A stretch of DNA of 64,000 bases, taken from the NCBI RefSeq assembly GCF_014652715.1, contig NZ_BMZI01000002.1:246890-310889 (forward strand), in the 5' to 3' direction. The notes beneath the pieces were generated by a model. The model had not been told where the DNA came from. It searched no databases and worked only from the letters and a program-made list of their open reading frames with translations. This stretch comes from Salinicola rhizosphaerae (GTDB taxonomy: Bacteria > Pseudomonadota > Gammaproteobacteria > Pseudomonadales > Halomonadaceae). Both the position numbers and the translations under genes were made by a program. Positions 19,414 through 28,236 of the stretch are shown here, piece after piece (position 1 is the first letter of the stretch; each line of letters begins with the position of its first letter).

Positions 19414-20847
19414 TCAGGCGGTCTGGGCGTTGGCGGTGGTGTCAGCCTTGGCGGCAGGCGCCATGCCATCGTTGTCGTGCGGATCGAACGCGACCGGCGA
19501 GTTCATGTCGGGGCCGTGGCGGCAGATCTTGGCTAGGAAGTAGATCGTGCCGAACGTGACGCCGATCTCGAAGATCGCGAAGCCGACGAACCAGAAGATC
19601 GCGAGTTCCGGCGACATGTGGCTGACCCCGTCCTCGGTGCGCATCAGGCCATAGACGACCCACGGCTGACGGGCGATTTCACGCGTCCACCAGCCGGTCC
19701 AGACGCCCAGATAGGGCAGCACGCCGGCGATCACGACCGCCTTGAGGAACCACTTATTCTCGGTGACGCGCTCGACGGAAAGACGACCGCGAGCGGCCAG
19801 CCAGGCGCCCCACAGCGCCAGCAGCAGCAGCACGCCGCCGATTGCCACCATCACGCGGAACGAGTAGAAGGTCGGCGCCACCGGCGGGCGCTCGTTCTGC
19901 GGGAACTCGTTGAGCCCCTGCACCGCCCCGTTCAGGGTATGTGTCTCGAGCATGCTCAGCACGTGCGGAATGGCGATCGACCAGGCCATGCCGTCGTTCT
20001 CGGCGTTGGGCCAGCCGACCACGTTCCAGCTCGTGTTGACCGAGCCGTCCGGGTTGTTGGTTTCGTAGTGACCTTCCATTGCCGCCAGCGCCGCCGGCTG
20101 GGTTTCGGCCACGGTCTGACCGAGTTCGTCACCGACCCAAACCTGTAGGGCGGCCACGAACACCAGCGAGAGAATCGAGTACTTCAGCGCGCGCTGGAAC
20201 AGCGCCACGTGACGGCGCTTGAGCAGGAACCACGCAGAGACGGCAGCCACGAAGCAGATCGACAGCTCGACGGCGGCGATCAGCATGTGCGGGAAGGCCG
20301 TCAGGAAGTGCGGATTGAGGATCGCCTCACCCCAGTCGACCACGTGGAAAACGCCGTCGCGCAGTTCGACCCCGGTCGGCGACTGCATCCAGGAGTTGGC
20401 GCACAGGATCCACATTGCCGAGAGCGTCGAGGAGATCGCGACGTTGGCGGTGGCAAAGAGGTGCATGCGTTTGCTGATGCGCCCCCAGCCGAAGATCATG
20501 AGGCCGATGAAACCGGCTTCATACATGAAGGCGGTGATCGTCTCGTAGCCCAACACCTGGCCGAAGAACGGCCCCGCGGCCTGGGAGAACGGCCCATAAA
20601 GAATGCCGAAGGCCATCTCCATGGTCACACCGGTGGCAACGCCGGCGCCGAAGTTGACGATGAACAGTCGCTCGAAGAAGCGGCAGAGGCGGTACCAGCC
20701 TTCGTCGTTGCTGCGCACCCAGCGCCACTCGGCGAAGAACAGTAGCATCGCCAGCCCGATCGTCAGCGGCGGATAGATGATGTGAAAGGTGGTGATCCAG
20801 GCGAAGTCAATTCGCGAGATCAGTGTGGAAAGGTCTGCCGCGTTCAC
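19414..20847 (-). CDS. cioA: Cytochrome bd-type (CIO-type) quinol oxidase subunit I
   Basis: Heme-carrying subunit of the terminal quinol:oxygen oxidase. About 477 residues, near the size of pseudomonad CioA (488) and shorter than E. coli CydA (522). The Q-loop is short (around ETHTLNGAVQGLNEFPQNERPP), the feature of cyanide-insensitive types. The heme-ligand His lies in TTFHIIYPPLTIG at about residue 22; GWWTREIARQPWVVYGLMRT and the heme motif ANSWMQSPTG are also present. I start at a GTG (20847), because GAGGAGGAC sits just upstream; an ATG at 20874 lies before that ribosome binding site. Electron supply may come from PoxB and other dehydrogenases. First gene of cioAB-cydDC. Confidence 0.95.
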   Translation of the reverse strand: MNAADLSTLISRIDFAWITTFHIIYPPLTIGLAMLLFFAEWRWVRSNDEGWYRLCRFFERLFIVNFGAGVATGVTMEMAFGILYGPFSQAAGPFFGQVLGYETITAFMYEAGFIGLMIFGWGRISKRMHLFATANVAISSTLSAMWILCANSWMQSPTGVELRDGVFHVVDWGEAILNPHFLTAFPHMLIAAVELSICFVAAVSAWFLLKRRHVALFQRALKYSILSLVFVAALQVWVGDELGQTVAETQPAALAAMEGHYETNNPDGSVNTSWNVVGWPNAENDGMAWSIAIPHVLSMLETHTLNGAVQGLNEFPQNERPPVAPTFYSFRVMVAIGGVLLLLALWGAWLAARGRLSVERVTENKWFLKAVVIAGVLPYLGVWTGWWTREIARQPWVVYGLMRTEDGVSHMSPELAIFWFVGFAIFEIGVTFGTIYFLAKICRHGPDMNSPVAFDPHDNDGMAPAAKADTTANAQTA

Positions 20848-21097
20848 TGCGTCCTCCTCATCCGGCGGGATCACCGCCGAGACTAGCCAGCCAGGTCCTG
20901 CTTGCCGGAAATCTGCGTCTGGTTCACGCCAGGAACCGGCGACGCATCGGTAAAGTTAGGACGGTAATGATCCGCCGATGGGCGTCGCGGCACAACGACA
21001 AAGCGGGGGTTTACCCTGCGACATATCGTCAGTGGCAGGTTGTCGCACTGGCTGGCGATTTCTCCACAGAACATTGTTTCAGCTGGCTATTTAGGGC

Positions 21098-22114
21098 TCA
21101 GAATGCGACATCGACGACTAGCGTGTCGGTATAGGTCGCCGGTGGCGGGGTCGCCTGCGCAGGCAGAATTTCGGCACGATAGGTGAATCCCTGCCAGCTG
21201 ACGCCGTCGGTGTTGCCGGGTTGAAGGTCAGCGGTGGCTGAGCTTCGCCGCGCGCTGCCGCTGCTGCCCCAGCGCGTCTGCGAGCTGGCGCCCTGATAGA
21301 TCTCGTAAGCAAGGAAGTTACCCCCCGCCGCCATGCGTCGTTGGGTGCCCGAGGCGTTGAGCCCATCATTGATACCGACGGTATAGCTCGATCCTTTGGT
21401 GCAGCGGATCGAGATCGTCTGCGTCACCGCATCGAACCCGCTCACCAGCGGCGCGGAGCCGAAATCCAGACTCGGCGCGTCGATCGCGCAGTCCGGCGAG
21501 ATCGTCAATGACAGCGAGATGACCGTGGTGGCCGTGCCGGAATTGCGCCCCAGGCAGACGCCGGCCACACCGATTCCCGTGCAGATGCTCCAGTTCCAGG
21601 AGACTGTCAGCGTGTCGGTGTAGGTCCCGGCGGAGACGTTGCCCGCGCTGCCCGGCTGGGTGCGGAAGTACATCGGCAGGTTCGCGGCCTGGCCGCCAAG
21701 CAACCCGAGCAGGCCGAGAATATAGCTGTTGTAGTAGTTGTAGGCGGTACCCGGCGTGATCTGCGCCTGCCCCGCGGCATCGGCGAAGATCGTGTAGCCG
21801 ATGGTGTCGCCGGCACTGTTGCGAAGGCCCGCGCCGTTGGCGCTGGAGACCGTGGCGTTGACGCGGTCGCCGGTCACGATGAGCCCCAGCGTGCTGCCGG
21901 GGCAGCGCAGCCCGGCGCTGGGCAGCGCCTGAGTCTGCTGCTGGGTCGTGCCGACCACGAGCGAGGTGACCGAACCGAAGCTGGCGCTCGGGTTGGCGGT
22001 CACGACCGAGCAGGCCCAGCCGGGGCGAGACAGCAGCAGGCAAGCCGCGAAACCCGCCAGCAGCGCCAGGGCGCGTGTTGCCAGGCGCCAGCCAGAGCGT
22101 GACCGGGTCGTCAT
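21098..22114 (-). CDS. csuE: Spore coat U domain protein, predicted tip adhesin of a Csu-type pilus
   Basis: 338 residues with an N-terminal signal peptide (TRALALLAGFAACLLLSRPGWA, cut before CSVVTANPS). Two SCPU domains follow (about residues 35-175 and 180-338), each closing with the donor-strand style end TYTDTLTV/TYTDTLVVDVAF. Two-domain SCPU proteins at the end of Csu operons are the tip adhesin, CsuE in Acinetobacter. The start overlaps the usher stop by four bases. Last gene of the operon; no good terminator is seen in the 250 bases before cioA. Confidence 0.88.
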   Translation of the reverse strand: MTTRSRSGWRLATRALALLAGFAACLLLSRPGWACSVVTANPSASFGSVTSLVVGTTQQQTQALPSAGLRCPGSTLGLIVTGDRVNATVSSANGAGLRNSAGDTIGYTIFADAAGQAQITPGTAYNYYNSYILGLLGLLGGQAANLPMYFRTQPGSAGNVSAGTYTDTLTVSWNWSICTGIGVAGVCLGRNSGTATTVISLSLTISPDCAIDAPSLDFGSAPLVSGFDAVTQTISIRCTKGSSYTVGINDGLNASGTQRRMAAGGNFLAYEIYQGASSQTRWGSSGSARRSSATADLQPGNTDGVSWQGFTYRAEILPAQATPPPATYTDTLVVDVAF

Positions 22115-24579
22115 GGCGTCACCTGCCGTTGCGGCAGCTGGTCGAACCAGCCGCGGTCGACGCGCTGCGCCGGTCGTCTCTCGCCGGTCGTCAGCGGCCG
22201 ACAGACGACCGGCCCCGCCTGGAGAATCGTCTCGGCTTCGAGATCTACCGGAATGGTCGCTGCGCAGCGTCCGCTCTGCGGCAATCGCGCCTCGACCGTC
22301 GTCTCCCCCGTCAATGTGTCGAAATAGGCCATGCCATCCCAGCCGACCACGGTCGTGTTGCCATCGGGCAGCACGACCGCCGTGCCCACCGGGAGCGCCT
22401 CACCGTCGAGGCCGACCAGCTTGGCGTTGGTGGCGACATGCCGCTCGAGCGGGAAATCGAGCAGATAGCCACTGCCGGAGGTCACCGAGACATGCTGCTC
22501 GACCCGCGATGTGGCAATGGTCGGCGGCAGTGACAGCGTGTTGATCGCGTACTTGCCGGGATACCAGGCGCTGCCCCAGGGCACCAGCAGATAGCCGTCA
22601 TCGTCGGTGACGCCGACGCGCTGATTCTCGTACTGCACGGGAATGTCGCCCTGCCCATCCGTCGACACCACGACGAAGGCATCGCGCACCTCGTTGGCCG
22701 CGAAGAGATGGTTGTCCATCAGCGCGACCGAACCCGCGAAATCGCCGTAATAGAGCGTATCGTCGTCATACTGGTAATAACCGGCGCTGGCGGTGACCAC
22801 GCGGTGGCGATACTCCACCTCCGCCTGACTGCCGAGATCGTCGTTGCCGCTGCCATCGCCACGCTCCAGCCCGACGTCCCAGCCCCAGCCGCCGACCAGT
22901 GGCGCGGCGCGGGCATAGCGCAACTGCTGACTGGTCTCGCCGGTCGCCTCGCGGTAGCTGCCGATGGAGGCCACGCCGCCGACGCCCGGCAGCGAGAACG
23001 TGAGCTGCGCCAGTCCGGCCCAATCTTCGCCCGGCTCGCGGCTGGCCGTGAGCGCCAGCTGCACCCCGGTCCAGAGCGAACGCTGCCAGGAGAGGTTGAG
23101 CAGCCGCGAGTCGTAATCGTCTCCCTGGATGTCGAAGTAACCCGCGGCGACGCTGCCCATCTCGCCCAGCGAGGCGCTGGCGGTCACCTGGGCCCGGCGC
23201 TCGGCCCCGTCGTTCATGCCACTGTCGAAATCCGCCAGCGACAGCCGCGAGAGATCGACGAATCCGGCTCCGCGCTCCTCCCAGCGAACGCCGAAGCTGT
23301 AGGCGGCCGCGCGATACTCGTAGCCACTGCTCCACGCACTGCCGCGCCACGCCTGATAATGGCTGCGCTGCGCGGCCAGTTCGAGAACCCCGAGCCGCCA
23401 GAGCCGGGTGGTCGCGCCGAGACCGCCGAGCCACAGATCCTCGGCCGCTTCGGCGTGGGTGCCGAGTGTCAGCCAGTCGCTGACGCCGTAGCGCCAGGAG
23501 AGATCGCCAGCGGCGGCGCCGTAGGCAAAATTGCGCTGGGCGTAATCCTCGCGCAGTGCGCCAGCCCCAACGCTATAGCTCGATAGCCCCGATTTGAGCA
23601 GCTCGTTGGTGACGTAGAACGGCAGCGTGGTCACCACCTGCTGGCCGGAGGCATCTCGCGTCACCAGCGTCGCCTCGCCGGCGCCGGTCAGAATCGGAAT
23701 ATCGGCAAAGGTATAAGGCCCCGGCGCGATATCGCGACGATCCACGCGCGTGCCGTCGACGAGGAGATCGACCGTCGTCGGCACCTGGGTGCTGCCGGCG
23801 AACTGCGGCAGCGGATAGGTGATCAGGTCAGGCCGAATGGCGAAGTTGCGCGACAGCTGAACGCCTCCGAGCCGCACCGCGCGCGTCCAGCTCAACGGCC
23901 GCGTGATCACGTCGCCGAACTCCCAGGTTCGCAGCGCCGCCTGATCGAAATGGCGCCAGGTGGTGTCGTAGCGCACGTAGCCATCGTTCTCCTCCGCGCC
24001 GGGGCCACCGTCGAGCCGGTAGCGGACGCGTCCGGTGGTGCTGAAACTGCCGCCGATGCCGAAGGCCCTGAGCTCGTGCCACAGCGAGGTATAGCTGGTG
24101 CCCCGTTCGGCATGACTGGTGTAGAGGTCGTAGTTGATCAGCGCCCCGGGCGTGCTGACCGCGCGGGGCGCCTCGGTATCGCGCCGGGCATCGAGCATCT
24201 GCGGCGGCAGCCAGGCGCTCGGCACGTCGAGATAGAGGCGCTGATGGACCGCGTCGTAGCGCGTCTGCGCCTCTGCCAGCGCGGCCAGGTCGATCTCGGC
24301 GGCGTCGGTGACCGCGGTCGGCAGCGCGATCTCCGAAAGCGAATCCCGCCGCACCCATAGCGCCTCACCCTGCTGGCGCACGGCAATCACCCGGCCCGTG
24401 GTGCGCTGGTTGACGATCAATTCGAGATAGAGCTGCGCCGAGCGCTGGCCGGTGACGGCGGCGGCATCCGGCGGCGGCGGCAGCGACTGCGCGGCCAGCG
24501 GCGTGACGCCGGCCGCGCATGCCGCAATCGACAGCGTGACGCCAGAACGAAGCCAGAAAGCCGTATGCGCCGTGATCAC
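22111..24579 (-). CDS. csuD: Outer-membrane fimbrial usher (CsuD-like)
   Basis: 822-residue usher that assembles and secretes pilus subunits through the outer membrane. Signal peptide at the N terminus (LSIAACAAGVTPLAA). Family blocks include LYLELIVNQRTTGRVIAVRQQG for the N-terminal chaperone-binding domain, and PQFAGSTQVPTTVDLLVDGTRV with GPYTFADIPILTGAGEATLV for the barrel/plug region. Many alternating beta-strand segments follow, then a carboxy-terminal domain with GYLLVPWGSAWYPGKYAIN. GTG start at 24579. It lies 11 bases after the chaperone gene and overlaps the tip gene. Confidence 0.93.
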   Translation of the reverse strand: MITAHTAFWLRSGVTLSIAACAAGVTPLAAQSLPPPPDAAAVTGQRSAQLYLELIVNQRTTGRVIAVRQQGEALWVRRDSLSEIALPTAVTDAAEIDLAALAEAQTRYDAVHQRLYLDVPSAWLPPQMLDARRDTEAPRAVSTPGALINYDLYTSHAERGTSYTSLWHELRAFGIGGSFSTTGRVRYRLDGGPGAEENDGYVRYDTTWRHFDQAALRTWEFGDVITRPLSWTRAVRLGGVQLSRNFAIRPDLITYPLPQFAGSTQVPTTVDLLVDGTRVDRRDIAPGPYTFADIPILTGAGEATLVTRDASGQQVVTTLPFYVTNELLKSGLSSYSVGAGALREDYAQRNFAYGAAAGDLSWRYGVSDWLTLGTHAEAAEDLWLGGLGATTRLWRLGVLELAAQRSHYQAWRGSAWSSGYEYRAAAYSFGVRWEERGAGFVDLSRLSLADFDSGMNDGAERRAQVTASASLGEMGSVAAGYFDIQGDDYDSRLLNLSWQRSLWTGVQLALTASREPGEDWAGLAQLTFSLPGVGGVASIGSYREATGETSQQLRYARAAPLVGGWGWDVGLERGDGSGNDDLGSQAEVEYRHRVVTASAGYYQYDDDTLYYGDFAGSVALMDNHLFAANEVRDAFVVVSTDGQGDIPVQYENQRVGVTDDDGYLLVPWGSAWYPGKYAINTLSLPPTIATSRVEQHVSVTSGSGYLLDFPLERHVATNAKLVGLDGEALPVGTAVVLPDGNTTVVGWDGMAYFDTLTGETTVEARLPQSGRCAATIPVDLEAETILQAGPVVCRPLTTGERRPAQRVDRGWFDQLPQRQVTP

Positions 24580-24590
24580 TCGGTACCCGC

Positions 24591-25379
24591 TCAGGGAGCA
24601 TCGGTCGCCCGAGCGACGAGCGCCGGCGCCCGTCCGTTGACCCGCGCGGTCAGCGAATCGACCGACGCCGCCGGCAGCGGCCAGCGCTGGCGTGAGTGGG
24701 GCAGCACGTAACCGAGCAGCCCGTCGGCGACCTCGATCGTGCCGCCAGCCCCCACGGCCGAGACATCGGTCAGCCGCGCGTGCACGTCGCCGCGGTTGGC
24801 GACTTCCAGGTACGTCTTGCCGCCCTCCTGAATCACGCGCCAGGCGAGTTTTGCGCGGACTTCACCGCTCGGCTCCGGCGGTACCGGTTCGAGCCCCTCG
24901 CCATAGCCGAACAGCGGCAGCGAGTAGCGCATCTGGAGATTGATGCCGGCTCGCGTGGGCCCGCCGGTGCGCGCGTCGCTGCGCTGCGGCACCTCATCAA
25001 GAATGACGCGCCACGCGGTTTCGGTGCCCGGCGCGGCGGGCGTCTGCCGCATCAACCTCACCAGATGCCGCTCGCCGGGGCCGACCTGCATCATCGGCGG
25101 GCTGCTGATCACGTCCTGCTGCTCGCGGTAGTGGTTTTCGCCGTTCGCCTGTTGCCAGGCGAAGACGCGCACCTGCAGCCAGGTGGCGGCATCGCCGCGG
25201 TTCTCGACCCACAGCGCGGCCGCGGATTCTCCGGGGGCGAATACCGGATGCACCGGCCAGAGCAGCAGCGTGGCGGCGTGCGCCGTGCCGCTCATCGAGA
25301 CCGCCAGCCACAGCGCTGCCAGCGCTGCCCACCCGACGCTCAACGTCTTGCCCTGCCAGAACGCGCCGTTCAGCCTCAT
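24591..25379 (-). CDS. csuC: Periplasmic pilus chaperone (CsuC-like)
   Basis: 262 residues with a signal peptide (AALAALWLAVSMSGTAHA). The mature protein begins ATLLLWPVHPVFAPGESAAALWVENRG, a PapD-like immunoglobulin fold, with GPGERHLVRLMRQTP matching the subunit-binding region and TETAWRVILDEVP the following strand. It holds pilus subunits until delivery to the usher. Seven bases after the second subunit gene and directly before the usher gene, so in one operon. Confidence 0.92.
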   Translation of the reverse strand: MRLNGAFWQGKTLSVGWAALAALWLAVSMSGTAHAATLLLWPVHPVFAPGESAAALWVENRGDAATWLQVRVFAWQQANGENHYREQQDVISSPPMMQVGPGERHLVRLMRQTPAAPGTETAWRVILDEVPQRSDARTGGPTRAGINLQMRYSLPLFGYGEGLEPVPPEPSGEVRAKLAWRVIQEGGKTYLEVANRGDVHARLTDVSAVGAGGTIEVADGLLGYVLPHSRQRWPLPAASVDSLTARVNGRAPALVARATDAP

Positions 25380-25386
25380 GTCATCA

Positions 25387-25944
25387 TCACCATGCCAGCG
25401 TCACCGTCAGACGATCCGTGTACGTGCCGGCGTACGCGTTACCGGGCAGCGCGAGCCGACCGTAGACCGGCAGCGAGATCGACGACGAACTGGGATCGAG
25501 CTGAAAGGCGACCGCCTCGTCGATGCCGATCGACTGCTGCAGACCGGCATCCGCATAGAGCGCGTAGGCCAGCGCCTGATCGCCGTCGACACGGCTCACC
25601 TGACGAGAACCACTCGCGGCGTTGAGCCCGCCATCGATGCGCATCGTCAGTTCGATGCCGGGCGTGCACTCGAGCGACACCGCGCCGGCCTGCACCACCG
25701 CGCTGGTCAGCACATCGCTGGAGAGCGAAGACGCCGTGCCGAAATCGAGCGTGCCAAACTCTCCCACGTTGCCGCTGGTCTCGCCCGTCTCGCTGACCAG
25801 GCAACCCTCGCTCACCGTCGCCGAGACCTGGAAGCTGCGCTGCGTCTCGGCGAACGCCAGTTCGTCGGCGCCCAGCCACGCCGCCATGATGCCCGCACCG
25901 ATAGACCACGGCGTCGCGGCGCGGCAGCCGGCCCGCCCGTTCAA
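25387..25944 (-). CDS. Spore coat U domain pilus subunit, second in operon
   Basis: About 185 residues, one SCPU domain: FQVSATVSEGCLVSETG, FGTLDFGTASSL, LECTPGIELTMRIDGGLNA and the end GNAYAGTYTDRLTVTLAW. The start is not an ATG. A TTG at 25944 overlaps the upstream stop (TTGA) and gives a proper signal peptide with Arg residues before a hydrophobic run (WSIGAGIMAAWLGA, cut near AFA/ETQ). The first in-frame ATG (25887) would leave too short a leader. Corresponds to CsuA or CsuB in Acinetobacter. Confidence 0.83.
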   Translation of the reverse strand: MNGRAGCRAATPWSIGAGIMAAWLGADELAFAETQRSFQVSATVSEGCLVSETGETSGNVGEFGTLDFGTASSLSSDVLTSAVVQAGAVSLECTPGIELTMRIDGGLNAASGSRQVSRVDGDQALAYALYADAGLQQSIGIDEAVAFQLDPSSSSISLPVYGRLALPGNAYAGTYTDRLTVTLAW

Positions 25945-26483
25945 AACGTCAGCACGACGTTCAGCGTGTCGCTGTAAGTGCCGGGCGTCAGCCCTTCCTG
26001 GCCAAAAGCGCGGCCGTAGAGATCGAGCGTCTGCGGGTTGACGCCATCCGGCTCGCCGGCCAGCGCGGTCGGGTTGTTCAAGCCCAGTTCGGTGGTACGA
26101 CCGGCATCGGTATAGAGCGAATACGGCACGAAGCTGGTGCCGTTGGTCATCGCATGGGTGGCCGATCCGCTCTCGGCGTCGTTGGCCCCACCGGTCACGG
26201 CGACTGCCGGCTCGGTCCCGGGCGAGCAGAGCACTTCGATCGAGCCACCGCCGCTCTGCACCTCGCTGTCGACCTGCTCGAACAGCGTGGTCTGCGTGCC
26301 GAAGTCGAGCGCCCCGAAATCCAGACCGGTGGTCTCGGTCGAGCCATTGACGCTGCAAGCCTCGGTCAGCTCGAGAGAGACATCGATCGTCCCGGTCAGA
26401 TCCTGAGCGAGCGCCGACGTGGAAGTCAGGCCTGCCAGACTGGCAAGGAGAGTTGCGGCGTAGCCGCCATGACGTAAGGACAT
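25941..26483 (-). CDS. Spore coat U domain pilus subunit, first in operon (CsuA/B-like major subunit)
   Basis: 180 residues. Signal peptide SLRHGGYAATLLASLAGLTSTSALA, then QDLTGTIDVSLELTEACSVNG, TGLDFGALDFGTQTTLF, VLCSPGTEPAVAVTGG and the terminal YSDTLNVVLTF, the SCPU pattern. As first gene it is the likely shaft subunit. AGGAG lies 5-10 bases before the ATG. Immediately before that are four copies of a nonamer (see repeat at 26497-26532), so leader spacing or structure may affect its translation. Confidence 0.88.
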   Translation of the reverse strand: MSLRHGGYAATLLASLAGLTSTSALAQDLTGTIDVSLELTEACSVNGSTETTGLDFGALDFGTQTTLFEQVDSEVQSGGGSIEVLCSPGTEPAVAVTGGANDAESGSATHAMTNGTSFVPYSLYTDAGRTTELGLNNPTALAGEPDGVNPQTLDLYGRAFGQEGLTPGTYSDTLNVVLTF

Positions 26484-26496
26484 GTTCGACTCCTGT

Positions 26497-26570
26497 AGTT
26501 GAACCAGTTGAACCAGTTGAACCAGTTGAACCCCGTGACTCGAGTTGAACCCCGACACTCGAGTTGACCC
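26497..26570. repeat. Nonamer tandem repeat in the 5' leader of the pilus operon
   Basis: Four perfect copies of AGTTGAACC (GGTTCAACT on the coding strand) occupy 26497-26532. Two spaced, degenerate copies follow (AGTTGAACC at 26543-26551 and AGTTGACCC at 26562-26570). The repeat abuts the AGGAG ribosome binding site of the first pilin gene. Confidence 0.95.
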
Positions 26571-27317
26571 CCGATATCTGGATGGAATCCCGACCTTTGG
26601 CCATCCTTGCCGACAAGCGCGCTCTGTCGCTATTGACGGATATACCCGGCGGCTCCATTCAAGCCGCACACTCATCGGCGGGTGAAAGCGCCCCAACAAC
26701 CTCTTTATAGCCCGTATTTAACCAAGGGTTATCGTCTCGTTATTGATCGTTACCGCAGAGCTATCTACCCGGCCGTCCGCCCTGGTCTTTTCCGTAACGT
26801 CGCCACTGTCATTACCCGCGGTCGAACACGCCTCGCAAACGTTCAAGAATGCCGGTACCGCGCGTCGAGAGGCGCTTCTCGAGAGAGCAAAAAATGCTTT
26901 CTCGAGACCACGAGGCGCCTGCTGGAAAACATGAAACGCTTCATGGAAAAGTAGCATACCACCGCGACACCGAGTGTTATCAAGTTTTAAAATAACGTCA
27001 CCGATAAAATAAATTCAGGAAATTCTTATAAATCACTAATTGTCCAAACCAGACATAATAAATACGCTAATTCAATGATTAAAATGGCTCTCTAACGGCA
27101 GGCTCATTCAAATTAGACATCCTAAATAAACTGAACCTCAAAGAATCTTCGGGTGAATGAGATTCCCCGAAAGCCAAGGGCGCCGGTTCATCATGATCGG
27201 GGCATCATGGAACATCTTTCGGCGGGCGAAGCGTCTCGCCGGGCCGCGTCTTCGGGCAGCAACGCGAGGGCTCGTCAATTCGGTTATCCTCGAGTTTCAT
27301 TCCCGAAGGAGCGCCTC
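26571..27317. other. Long intergenic region, AT-rich in its right half, between the pilus operon and a phosphatase gene
   Basis: No credible gene. Open frames at 26682-26954 (+) and 26718-26957 (-) have no recognisable domains, and I take them as chance. The segment about 26960-27150 is strikingly AT-rich for this genome. A hairpin with arms near TCTCGAGAGAGC and GCTTTCTCGAGA (26877-26907, one mismatch, A-rich loop) stands in the middle. The region probably holds the pilus promoter and regulator sites. An H-NS/MvaT-like silencer target is a reasonable guess. Confidence 0.6.
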
Positions 27318-28157
27318 ATGCCTGCCAGAGCCCTAACGCCCGCCGAGCAGAACGAGCTGATCGAGATCGTCCGCGACGCCGCGAAGACCGAAATCCTGCC
27401 GCGCTTTCGTAATCTCTCGGAAGACGCGATTCGCTCGAAGAGCGCGCCGGACGACCTGGTCACGGACGCCGACCAGGGCGCCGAACGCCTGATGACGGCG
27501 GCAATCCGCGAGCGTTGGCCGGAAGCCGCGATCATCGGCGAAGAGGCCGTGGCGGACGGTAGTGCTCGACTGGAGACCATCGCCGGTGCCGAGCTGGCCT
27601 TCATCATCGATCCGGTCGACGGCACCTGGAACTTTGCCCGCGGCCTCAACCAGTTCGGCGTGATTCTAGCGGTGACGAGCTTCGGCGAGACGATCGCCGG
27701 CCTGCTCTACGACCCGCTGGCGGACGACTGGATCGCGGCTCGTCACGGCGAGGGGGCCTGGTTCGGTCGTCCAGACGGCACCGAACGGCGCCTGCAGGTC
27801 TCGGACACGACCGATCTCGGCCAGATGGTCGGCTCGACCTCGATCCGGCTCTTCCCCAAGCCGCAGCAGTATCAACTCGCCGCCACCTTCCCCGATTTCC
27901 AGCGCATGATGTCGTTCGGCTGCGCCTGCCATGAGTACCGCACCATGGCGTTCGGCTTCGTCGACTTCATGCTCACCGGCAAGCTGATGCCGTGGGATCA
28001 CGCCGCCGGGCTGATGATCCACCGGGAGGCAGGCGGCTATTCGGCGCTGCTCGACGGCACCCCCTACAACCCGACGATTCATCAGGGCACGGTGCTTGCC
28101 GCCAGCTCGCGAGCGCATTGGGAAGCGCTGCGCGAGAAGTTCGCCTTTCTGGTCTGA
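27318..28157 (+). CDS. Inositol monophosphatase family protein
   Basis: 279 residues, Mg-dependent phosphatase of the FIG/IMPase superfamily. Metal and substrate motifs seen: DDLVTDADQGAER (about 48-60), IIGEEAVADG (about 74), FIIDPVDGTWNFARG (about 95-110) and the C-terminal LMPWDHAAGLMIHREAGG (about 221). Possible substrates include inositol-1-phosphate, histidinol phosphate and 3'-phosphoadenosine phosphate; sequence alone does not decide. Start at 27318 has GAAGGAGCG upstream; the frame is open further 5' but without support. Followed by a strong terminator. Confidence 0.88.
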   Translation: MPARALTPAEQNELIEIVRDAAKTEILPRFRNLSEDAIRSKSAPDDLVTDADQGAERLMTAAIRERWPEAAIIGEEAVADGSARLETIAGAELAFIIDPVDGTWNFARGLNQFGVILAVTSFGETIAGLLYDPLADDWIAARHGEGAWFGRPDGTERRLQVSDTTDLGQMVGSTSIRLFPKPQQYQLAATFPDFQRMMSFGCACHEYRTMAFGFVDFMLTGKLMPWDHAAGLMIHREAGGYSALLDGTPYNPTIHQGTVLAASSRAHWEALREKFAFLV

Positions 28158-28174
28158 CCTCGGATCAGAACGAC

Positions 28175-28205
28175 AAAAACCGGCGCCCCCAGGGCGCCGG
28201 TTTTT
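28175..28205. terminator. Bidirectional intrinsic terminator
   Basis: ACCGGCGCCC and GGGCGCCGGT (28179-28188, 28192-28201) with a three-base loop. Five A residues precede and five T residues follow. It works for the phosphatase gene and for the convergent PRISE gene. Confidence 0.93.
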
Positions 28206-28236
28206 CTGCTATTGGCCATCGGACCGCCCGAGCCGA

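Noticed and set aside
20848-21097. FNR/Anr box before cioA
   Set aside because: No convincing TTGAT-N4-ATCAA match seen in the 250-base gap.
26497-26570. CRISPR or attachment site at the nonamer repeat
   Set aside because: No spacers, and no integrase or tRNA nearby.
26682-26957. Two overlapping small frames (90 aa plus strand, 79 aa minus strand) in the pilus-phosphatase gap
   Set aside because: No ribosome binding site, no known motif, and both span an inverted repeat; likely chance.
27153-27317. N-terminal extension of the phosphatase
   Set aside because: The ribosome binding site and family N terminus point to 27318; the extension is not family-like.
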